From the NCBI GenBank assembly GCA_026417675.1, contig JAOACV010000178.1, positions 1 to 6,094 on the forward strand: a DNA stretch of 6,094 bases. The letters are read 5' to 3'. How positions within the stretch are numbered: the stretch's first letter is position 1; every line of letters begins with the position of its first letter. Both the position numbers and the translations under genes were made by a program. The notes beneath the pieces were generated by a model. It was not told the DNA's origin, ran no database searches, and was given only the letters and a program-made list of their open reading frames with translations. Below, piece by piece: positions 1 to 4,900 of the stretch. The DNA is from Verrucomicrobiia bacterium. Its GTDB lineage: Bacteria; Verrucomicrobiota; Verrucomicrobiia; CAIQCK01.

Positions 1-212
1 TCATCAATCTGCTCCAGGACCTCCAGGAACAGTTCAAGCTCACCTATCTTTTTATCGCGCACGACCTGGCGGAGGTGGAGCATATCAGCGACCGGGTGCT
101 GGTGATGACCGAGGGCAGGATCGTTGAGTCGGCCAGCGCGGAAGACATCTACGCGCGCCCGCAACATCCCTACACGCAGAAGCTGATCGCGGCGGTGCCA
201 ACAGCGCTCTAG
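1..212 (+). CDS. Oligopeptide/dipeptide ABC transporter ATP-binding protein, C-terminal fragment
   Basis: This is the last 69 codons of a gene that begins outside the window; the first complete codon is at base 3 and the stop is TAG at 210-212. The fragment shows the switch-histidine (H-loop) segment [18 protein letters not shown], then the strand [11 protein letters not shown], then [16 protein letters not shown], the HPYT signature of the C-terminal extension in the Opp/Dpp/Nik family of peptide and nickel importers. Family knowledge says such a protein hydrolyses ATP on the cytoplasmic face to power substrate uptake, usually as a heterodimer with a second ATPase. Walker A, Walker B and the ABC signature lie upstream and cannot be checked. 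The protein stops soon after HPYT, so the extension is shorter than in many homologues. The substrate cannot be told from this piece, though similarity to the OppF/DppF type is clear. Confidence 0.9.
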   Translation, partial: INLLQDLQEQFKLTYLFIAHDLAEVEHISDRVLVMTEGRIVESASAEDIYARPQHPYTQKLIAAVPTAL

Positions 213-233
213 CGAGACGGACGCGGGTCGAAT

Positions 234-839
234 ATGTTACCCGCGAGACCGTCAAAGCCGGCCAAATTGACGAGGGCAAGAACCTTGATTCTAAACAGAA
301 ACGTTCGCACCGTGACACCGCGTGTTGCCGTTCGAGGCAGCGTGGTGTTCCTCCTTTTGGCGGCGATCATTGGCTGGGCAGCCGACGGCGCGGGCTATGC
401 ATTCCGACCAAACACGCCCGTGCCGGGACAGGGTGTCGTTTACGCAACCGGTGTCGGTTTGCCGCGCGCCAACGCGCCGCGCGGACAGGCGCGCCTGATG
501 GCCGAGAGAGCGGCGGTCGTGTCCGCGTATCGGAACCTGGCGCTTGCGCTCGGCCAAGGCACGCAGGTTGTGTCCAATGGAACCCGCTACATCACTTCGT
601 CAGGCTACATTCCTGGTGCGCAAATCGTGCAGACGCGGTATTATTCCGACGGCCGCGTCGAGGTGGACATAACGCTGGCGGTGCAACACCCGCCCTCGGC
701 GCCGGCGATTGAGCCGCCGCCCGCGCCGTCGCGGGCAGAGGTAGTGAAAACGCAAAAGCGAGAGATTACGGAAAAAGAGTGGTTGGAGCTTTACCGACAA
801 CCCAAGGAGCAAAGTCAGAAACCAAAGGAGAAATCATGA
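234..839 (+). CDS. Small exported protein with one LPP20-like domain
   Basis: The 201-residue product has a basic N-terminus and a hydrophobic stretch at residues 36-50 (SVVFLLLAAIIGWAA), read as a signal peptide or N-terminal anchor. Residues 69-150 form an LPP20-like domain, with YATGVGLPRA, then an AERAAVVSAYRNLALALGQG helix, and a final strand DGRVEVDITLAV. A proline-rich stretch (153-166) and a highly charged Lys/Glu tail follow. There is no lipobox cysteine, so it is probably not a lipoprotein. The domain resembles those of the next gene, whose start codon overlaps this stop (ATGA at 836-839). The ATG at 234 lacks a clear Shine-Dalgarno. A TTG at 285 has GAGGG eight bases upstream and would give a 184-residue protein with a more usual signal-peptide length; GTG at 312 is also possible. 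LPP20-family proteins are envelope-associated and some act around flagella, but no role can be assigned here. Confidence 0.75.
   Translation: MLPARPSKPAKLTRARTLILNRNVRTVTPRVAVRGSVVFLLLAAIIGWAADGAGYAFRPNTPVPGQGVVYATGVGLPRANAPRGQARLMAERAAVVSAYRNLALALGQGTQVVSNGTRYITSSGYIPGAQIVQTRYYSDGRVEVDITLAVQHPPSAPAIEPPPAPSRAEVVKTQKREITEKEWLELYRQPKEQSQKPKEKS
267..295 (+). promoter_or_regulatory. Possible sigma70-type promoter inside the 5' end of the small LPP20-like gene
   Basis: TTGACG (267-272) is followed after 17 bases by TCTAAA (290-295), matching the consensus hexamers at five and four of six positions. If used, transcription would start near 302, which would favour a protein start at GTG 312 or later instead of ATG 234. 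The match was found by eye and could be chance. Confidence 0.22.
272..287 (+). promoter_or_regulatory. Candidate ribosome binding site and alternative TTG start
   Basis: GAGGG at 272-276 lies eight bases before an in-frame TTG at 285-287. This is a better Shine-Dalgarno arrangement than anything ahead of the ATG at 234. It bears on the true N-terminus of the small LPP20-like protein and conflicts with the promoter candidate at 267-295, since both cannot define the same start. Confidence 0.35.
825..838 (+). promoter_or_regulatory. Ribosome binding site deciding the start of the three-domain LPP20-like gene
   Basis: AAAGGAG at 824-830 lies five bases before ATG 836-838. The site sits within the last codons of the upstream gene, whose TGA (837-839) overlaps the ATG. 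This makes ATG 836 far more likely than an in-frame GTG at 779, and points to translational coupling. Confidence 0.85.
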
Positions 840-2224
840 ACTTGAGCAGCCGCATTATCGCCTGGTCGCTGGGTCTGTGGGTCAGCGCCGCGATGGTTCC
901 CGCGTGGGCGCAGTTGCATCCGGGGCAGGAAAAACTGCTGGCCAAGGAAGCCGCCCGCAAGGACGCCCAGCGCAATCTGCTGGAACAAATCAAGGGGTTG
1001 AAGATTGACGCCGCCACCACGGTGCGCGATTTCGTCACCCAGAGCGATCAGATCAACACCGCGATGATGGAACATTTGCGCGGCGCGCGTGTCGTGCCGG
1101 GCAGCGAAACGTGGGATGGCGAGGTTTACAAGATGGAGATGGAGGTCACGCTCCAACAGGTCAAGGCCGCCATCGAGCAAATCCAGCGCACCTATCCGAG
1201 CGGCCGCACCTACGTCACCGAGAACATGACGACCTTGAACCAGGAGGTCACCATTCGCGCGCAAGGCCAAGGCACCACACGCGGGGCCAGCATGCCGGGC
1301 GCGGCGGCTCCCGCGCAAGCGGCCCCCTCTTATGGTGGCGTGGCCGCCATCGTGACGCGCCAAGTGCCGCCCGGTTGGGAGAACGTCACCGCGCAAGGCC
1401 GCCTGCTCGCCGAACGCGCCGCCCGCGTAGACGCCATGCGCAAGCTCGCCGAGCGCATCCGCGGCATCCGCATTGACGCCAATACCACCGTGCGCGACTT
1501 CGTCACCCAGGCCGACGTGATCAATGGCCGGCTGGAGTCCTACATGAAGGGCGCGCGGCAAGTCGGCCCAACACGGTTCCTGCCCGACCAGACTTGCGAG
1601 GTGGACCTCGAGGTCACCATCCAGGATGTCGTGAAGTGGTTGCAGGAAATCCAGGAATGGGTTGTCCACCCGCCGACGCCGTTCAACCCGCCGCTGGCGT
1701 ATCCGATCCGGACGTATCGGATGGAACGCATTATGGATTTCGGTCCGCCGCGAGAGATTCGCGAGACCGGTTCCGGCACCGTGCGGGGCGACACCATTCG
1801 CGCCCCCGCAGCGCCGTCAGGCAGTTCAGTCGCGCCCCCGCCCACGCAGGCCGGTGTGCCTGCGTGGGCCACGGGGGTAGTCTCGGCCAAAGGCTCCGGC
1901 GTGCCAAAGGAAGGCGAGACGGGCACGGCAGCCAAACTCAACGCCGAACGCGCTGCGGAAGTGGACGCGCGGCGCAATCTGCTGGAAAAGGTCAACGGCG
2001 TGCAAATTGACGCGCAGACCACCGTGAAAGACTTCGTGACGCAGAACGACCAGGTGCGCGCGCGCGTCCTCAGCGTCCTGCAAGGCGCGGACGTCAGCGA
2101 CCCGAAGTATTTGGAGGACGGCAGCGTGGAGGTGGTCGCCTCCATCCCGTTGGAGAAGATTTACCGCGTCATGCAGGAAGCCGGCGCCGTGGCCGGTGCC
2201 AGCGGCCAGTCCGCGGCGCGATAG
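836..2224 (+). CDS. Exported protein with three tandem LPP20-like domains
   Basis: The 462-residue product starts with a signal peptide (residues 1-25, ending VPAWA before Gln26). Three homologous domains follow, at about residues 29-120, 177-276 and 345-448. Each has a helix of the form AxRxDAxRxLxExIxG, then IDAxTTVxDFVTQ (the invariant DFVTQ at 65-69, 221-225 and 399-403), then a segment ending in GA, and a final EVxxxVT-like strand. Linkers at 121-176 and 277-344 are rich in Gly, Ala and Pro. No lipobox is present, so a soluble periplasmic or envelope-associated protein is inferred. The arrangement is related to LPP20 (Pfam PF02169-like) by pattern; I cannot run a profile search. The gene overlaps its upstream neighbour by ATGA, so the two products probably act together. 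No enzymatic motif is visible; a structural or binding role is a guess. Confidence 0.85.
   Translation: MNLSSRIIAWSLGLWVSAAMVPAWAQLHPGQEKLLAKEAARKDAQRNLLEQIKGLKIDAATTVRDFVTQSDQINTAMMEHLRGARVVPGSETWDGEVYKMEMEVTLQQVKAAIEQIQRTYPSGRTYVTENMTTLNQEVTIRAQGQGTTRGASMPGAAAPAQAAPSYGGVAAIVTRQVPPGWENVTAQGRLLAERAARVDAMRKLAERIRGIRIDANTTVRDFVTQADVINGRLESYMKGARQVGPTRFLPDQTCEVDLEVTIQDVVKWLQEIQEWVVHPPTPFNPPLAYPIRTYRMERIMDFGPPREIRETGSGTVRGDTIRAPAAPSGSSVAPPPTQAGVPAWATGVVSAKGSGVPKEGETGTAAKLNAERAAEVDARRNLLEKVNGVQIDAQTTVKDFVTQNDQVRARVLSVLQGADVSDPKYLEDGSVEVVASIPLEKIYRVMQEAGAVAGASGQSAAR
920..1195 (+). repeat. LPP20-like domain copy 1 (residues 29-120)
   Basis: First of three intragenic domain repeats. Its core is GLKIDAATTVRDFVTQ (residues 54-69). 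Over the 39 bases coding IDA through DFVTQ it matches copy 2 at 34 positions by my count, so the similarity is visible at DNA level. Confidence 0.8.
1364..1663 (+). repeat. LPP20-like domain copy 2 (residues 177-276)
   Basis: Second intragenic domain repeat, with core GIRIDANTTVRDFVTQ (210-225). It lies 156 residues after copy 1. It contains the only cysteine of the three domains (Cys254), so no disulfide between the copies is expected. Confidence 0.8.
1868..2179 (+). repeat. LPP20-like domain copy 3 (residues 345-448)
   Basis: Third intragenic domain repeat, with core GVQIDAQTTVKDFVTQ (388-403), 178 residues after copy 2. Its N-terminal ATGVV followed by AERAAEVDARRNL closely parallels the ATGVG and AERAAVVSAYRNL of the small upstream protein. 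Of the three copies, this one looks nearest to the single-domain paralogue. Confidence 0.8.
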
Positions 2225-2298
2225 CACGGCGGCTGAGAGTTGGGAGTGATGGAGTTGCCGAGCAGGCGAAGAGGCTGACATCCGCAACCCGATAGTCC

Positions 2299-3207
2299 TT
2301 ACCCCGCCGGCACAAGCACCCGCAAAGTTCCCGCCTCGACCGAGAATTCCACCGGAGAGTTTTTCCACAGTTCGCCGTCCACCTCAGTCGGCACCGGCGA
2401 CGCGGCTTCTATGCGCACTTGCCTGGCTTGGCAGTAGCACACGTCCGGGCAACCCGTGTGCCGGCGGCATAGCACCAGCGGGATGTAGCGCAAGGCGTCG
2501 CGGATCGTGCTGCCTCGAAAAACACATACATCCAGCAACCCGTCGTCCAAACGCGCATCGGGAAACAAGGGGAAGGGGCCGCCATAGAATCGGCCGTTGC
2601 CGATAAAGACGAAACCGCCCTCGACACGCCGGTCGTCGGCGCGAACGATCACTTGCGGCAGTCCTCTCGCCACCACGCGAAAACCGCTGACCACATAAGC
2701 CAAGCCGCTGATCCGCTGTTTCAAATGCGACTCCACGTCCGCGACGGCGAGCGCGTCAAACCCCGCGCCGGCTAGTTGGGCGAAGTAGTGCGGCGATCCG
2801 TCTGCCGCACGCGCCACGCCGACGTCCACGCGGCGCTCGACACCGGCGACGATGGCCCGCCATGCGGCGTTCAGATCCAGCGGCAAGCCCAGCTCGCGCG
2901 CATAAACGTTGGCCGTGCCCAACGGCAGCACGCCGAGTCGCGGGCGCGTCTCCGCCGGCGCGCTCATCAAGCCATTGAGCACTTCGTTGATCGTGCCGTC
3001 GCCGCCGGCGGCGACCACTGTGCGACGGCCGGCCAGCGCGGCATTTCGGGCAAGTTCCACCGCATGGCCAGCGGCATACGTGGGTAAGAACTCCGCTTCT
3101 TGAGCCATGCTTTGCAGCCGACGCAAGCGCACACGCGCCCGGTGGCTGGACGCGGCGGGGTTGAAGATGACACAAAGCTCGGTCACCAACGTGAAGCTTG
3201 TTCCCAA
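2299..3207 (-). CDS. YegS/DagK-family lipid kinase (diacylglycerol kinase catalytic domain)
   Basis: The 302-residue product has the usual length and layout of the bacterial soluble lipid kinase family: NPAAS (16-20), the nucleotide-binding GGDGT (68-72) followed by INEVLNGL, LGTAN (96-100), DDGLLDV (221-227) and DGE (277-279) near the C-terminus. Family members transfer phosphate from ATP to diacylglycerol or related lipids such as sphingoid bases at the cytoplasmic membrane; the substrate here is not evident. The TTG start at 3207 has GGAGG (3222-3218) ten bases upstream. A GTG at 3186 would give an N-terminus more typical of the family but has no good binding site. The gene lies 59 bases after the phosphofructokinase on the same strand, so a shared transcript is likely. 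An unusual cluster of four cysteines and a histidine occurs at 247-259. Confidence 0.92.
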   Translation of the reverse strand: MGTSFTLVTELCVIFNPAASSHRARVRLRRLQSMAQEAEFLPTYAAGHAVELARNAALAGRRTVVAAGGDGTINEVLNGLMSAPAETRPRLGVLPLGTANVYARELGLPLDLNAAWRAIVAGVERRVDVGVARAADGSPHYFAQLAGAGFDALAVADVESHLKQRISGLAYVVSGFRVVARGLPQVIVRADDRRVEGGFVFIGNGRFYGGPFPLFPDARLDDGLLDVCVFRGSTIRDALRYIPLVLCRRHTGCPDVCYCQARQVRIEAASPVPTEVDGELWKNSPVEFSVEAGTLRVLVPAG

Positions 3208-3266
3208 ACGTCGTTCGCCTCCGGAAACGCCGCGGCAGGCACGCCTATGTCACTCCAAGCGTCCAG

Positions 3267-4562
3267 TCACTTCGCTTCGTAGGCGGGACATTTCTTCTCA
3301 ACAAAATGCTTTTCCAGCCGCACGTATTTCGGCAAGCCGCCCTCGAAGGGAGGCGCAACCTCGCCCTGAATCAGCGGTCTGGCGTATTCGGTGAATTGCT
3401 CGTTCGGCAGCGTGCCGGCGGCGTTGATCCACTCGCGCGGCAGCTTCTTCACATGGTTGGCCACTTCCGCCAACGCCACGGCGCCGGTGCCGAACTTGAC
3501 CCCGTCGCCGTCGCCCTCGCGCGTGATGGTGACCATGAGACCGGTCTGCCCCTCCACAGCCAGTTGCACGGCGCGGGCGCCGGCCATGTAGGCGTGGTCG
3601 CGGTCCGTGCGGCTGGCGAGATGGCCGGCCACGCGCTGGATATTGCCCAGCTTGGAGGTCCGGCACTTGACGCCGACTTTCTCTTCGATGATCCCGCGCA
3701 ACGCCTCGGCTACACCGCCCAGTTGCTTGTGCTTGAAGGCGTCCTCCTCGAACTTGCCCGCCATGAAACTGACTAGGTTGCCGTCGGGTTTGCGCAGGCC
3801 TTCGCCCACGACGATGACGCAACGGCCAAATGCTGTCAGAACGCTGGAGACCTCTGCGACAAATTTGCCCTCCTCGAACAGCACCTCCGGCAACAGGATG
3901 ATGTGCGGCCCGTCCTCCTCGCTGCGCTTGGCCAGCACGGTGCCGGCGGCGATCCAGCCCGCGTCGCGGCCCATCACTTCGATGAGACTGCAGGTGTCGC
4001 CCGCCGACATGGCCTCGGTGTCAAACGACGACTCCATGACGACGGCGGCGCAGCACTTGATGGCGCTGCCGTAGCCGGGGCAGTGGTCGGTGAACGGCAG
4101 GTCATTGTCCACCGTCTTCGGCACGCCGATGACGCGCAGGTCGTAACCCTGCTGCTGCGCGAGCTGGTTGATCTTGTCGGCGGTGTCCATCGAGTCGTTG
4201 CCGCCGGCGTAGAAGAAGTAGCGGATGTTGTGGGCCTTGAAAACCTCCAGGACGCGCTCGCAGTCGCGCTGGGCCCGCGCGGCCATGCCGGCGTCCTGGC
4301 TGGCAAAATCAAGCTTGTAACGGCACGAGCCGAGCGCCGCGGAGGGTGTGTAAAGCAGGCCCTTGATCGCGCTGTTTTTCTCCTCGCTGAGGTCAATGAT
4401 CTCCTCGTTAAGCACGCCGAGAATGCCGTTGGTGGCGCCGAAAACCTCCTCAATCTGCTCGTGTTTGTAAGCCTCTTCAATGACGCCGGCGATGCTGGCG
4501 TTGATCACGGCCGTCGGTCCACCCGACTGAGCCATCAGGCAATTACCAACCAAGTCTGACAT
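3267..4562 (-). CDS. 6-phosphofructokinase, probable pyrophosphate-dependent type
   Basis: The 431-residue product phosphorylates fructose 6-phosphate to fructose 1,6-bisphosphate in cytoplasmic glycolysis. Motifs in order: QSGGPTAVIN (12-21), GGNDSMDTADK (120-130), PKTVDNDLP (148-156), MGRDAGW (197-203) and LPE (224-226). Family knowledge: ATP-dependent enzymes of the E. coli type carry Gly at the positions equivalent to Gly104 and Gly124, while pyrophosphate-dependent ones carry Asp and Lys. Here these are Asp123 and Lys149, so pyrophosphate is the likely phosphoryl donor and the reaction would be reversible. Asn122 replaces the more usual metal-binding Asp. The start is set by TTGGAG six bases before ATG 4562; an in-frame upstream start at 4625 is less likely. 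It probably heads a unit with the lipid kinase. The pyrophosphate assignment is an inference from two residues. Confidence 0.92.
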   Translation of the reverse strand: MSDLVGNCLMAQSGGPTAVINASIAGVIEEAYKHEQIEEVFGATNGILGVLNEEIIDLSEEKNSAIKGLLYTPSAALGSCRYKLDFASQDAGMAARAQRDCERVLEVFKAHNIRYFFYAGGNDSMDTADKINQLAQQQGYDLRVIGVPKTVDNDLPFTDHCPGYGSAIKCCAAVVMESSFDTEAMSAGDTCSLIEVMGRDAGWIAAGTVLAKRSEEDGPHIILLPEVLFEEGKFVAEVSSVLTAFGRCVIVVGEGLRKPDGNLVSFMAGKFEEDAFKHKQLGGVAEALRGIIEEKVGVKCRTSKLGNIQRVAGHLASRTDRDHAYMAGARAVQLAVEGQTGLMVTITREGDGDGVKFGTGAVALAEVANHVKKLPREWINAAGTLPNEQFTEYARPLIQGEVAPPFEGGLPKYVRLEKHFVEKKCPAYEAK

Positions 4563-4574
4563 AGGATTCTCCAA
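4560..4574 (-). promoter_or_regulatory. Ribosome binding site for the phosphofructokinase
   Basis: Read on the minus strand, TTGGAG (4574-4569) lies six bases before ATG 4562-4560. The protein then begins MSDLVGNCLMAQSGGP, so the conserved N-terminal strand starts right after the start codon, as in homologues. This fixes the start over the upstream in-frame codon at 4625. Confidence 0.75.
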
Positions 4575-4609
4575 GTGTTCGTTGCTGAAACTGACCCGCA
4601 GGCCCGGTG

Positions 4610-4638
4610 ATGGTTGCAAAGCCACCGCTGCAAGTCAA
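4610..4638 (-). promoter_or_regulatory. Weak promoter-like sequence upstream of the phosphofructokinase
   Basis: On the minus strand, TTGACT (4638-4633) resembles a -35 box. The hexamer 17 bases further on, AACCAT (4615-4610), is a poor -10. Its position about 50 bases before the start codon is suitable, but the match is weak and found by eye. Confidence 0.18.
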
Positions 4639-4728
4639 CGTCTTTCCCCGGCGTTTGAGGGATGCAATGGGTAGATGGTGAGTCACCCCACGGAGTGGGT
4701 TCAGCATCCGATCCTAGGGCGAAGTTCC

Positions 4729-4785
4729 ATGCTTGCGTTGCGGCGCGTCTTGTTTATGCTTTTGGCTTCCATTGCACCTGTGTGA
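4729..4785 (+). CDS. Candidate 18-residue hydrophobic leader-like peptide
   Basis: ATG 4729 follows AGGG (4716-4719) at nine bases and encodes MLALRRVLFMLLASIAPV before TGA 4783-4785. The sequence looks like the first part of a signal peptide, with two arginines followed by a hydrophobic run. It could be a genuine small membrane peptide, the remnant of a decayed secreted-protein gene, or chance. It overlaps the promoter candidate at 4733-4760, so at most one of the two readings is likely correct. No homologue is recognised. Confidence 0.15.
   Translation: MLALRRVLFMLLASIAPV
4733..4760 (+). promoter_or_regulatory. Weak sigma70-like promoter candidate for the ADP-ribosylglycohydrolase-like gene
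   Basis: TTGCGT (4733-4738) is followed after 16 bases by TATGCT (4755-4760), matching consensus at three and four of six positions. Transcription would start near 4767, giving a leader of about 130 bases that includes the tiny reading frame at 4796-4900. Confidence 0.25.
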
Positions 4786-4795
4786 GGCAAAGGAG

Positions 4796-4900
4796 ATGGG
4801 CAACACTTGTTTCAACCGTGACCACTTGATTCAGCCGACAGTCCTAGGGGCCAGAGACGGCAGGGAGCGGACTGCGAAGTTTTCGCCGGGGACAGACTGA
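4796..4900 (+). CDS. Candidate 34-residue upstream reading frame ending in TGATG
   Basis: ATG 4796 has GAGG (4784-4787) eight bases upstream; AAAGGAG directly abuts it. The frame encodes 34 residues (beginning MGNTCFNRDHL, ending FSPGTD) and stops at TGA 4898-4900, whose last base is the first base of the next gene's ATG. That one-base TGATG overlap is typical of translational coupling. The peptide is polar, lacks a signal or recognisable domain, and may be chance. The downstream gene has only a modest binding site (GGGGA, about eight bases before its ATG), which would fit dependence on coupling. Confidence 0.22.
   Translation: MGNTCFNRDHLIQPTVLGARDGRERTAKFSPGTD

Larger units (their letters stand above)
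4563..4899. other. Divergent intergenic region between phosphofructokinase and ADP-ribosylglycohydrolase-like gene
   Basis: This 337-base stretch has no conserved gene that I recognise. It should hold the start signals of both flanking genes. Visible elements are a weak minus-strand promoter candidate (4610-4638), a small hairpin with CCCAC/GTGGG arms and a three-base loop (4687-4699), a plus-strand promoter candidate (4733-4760), two tiny reading frames with plausible ribosome binding sites (4729-4785 and 4796-4900), and the octamer TCCTAGGG occurring twice (4712-4719 and 4842-4849). The hairpin has no following T-run, so it is not a convincing terminator. Confidence 0.5.

Noticed and set aside
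779..835. GTG 779 as the start of the three-domain LPP20-like protein
   Set aside because: It would put 19 polar residues ahead of a clear signal peptide, and the strong AAAGGAG site is spaced for ATG 836.
815..1669. A 284-codon open frame on the minus strand opposite the three-domain LPP20-like gene
   Set aside because: Its composition (His, Gly, Leu and Arg rich) is what antisense reading of GC-rich repeats gives. It has no recognisable domain, and the plus-strand gene has a signal peptide, a strong ribosome binding site and domain repeats.
2225..2298. A bidirectional terminator in the convergent gap
   Set aside because: I looked for a GC-rich stem followed by a T-run on either strand and found none; termination here may be factor-dependent.
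3903..4559. A 218-codon plus-strand open frame opposite the phosphofructokinase
   Set aside because: The minus-strand gene carries all the conserved phosphofructokinase motifs over the same bases, so this is an antisense artefact of high GC content.
4687..4699. The CCCAC-GGA-GTGGG hairpin as an intrinsic terminator or riboswitch element
   Set aside because: The stem is only five base pairs with a three-base loop, has no T-run, and sits upstream of two divergent genes where a terminator is not expected. It matches no riboswitch core that I recognise.
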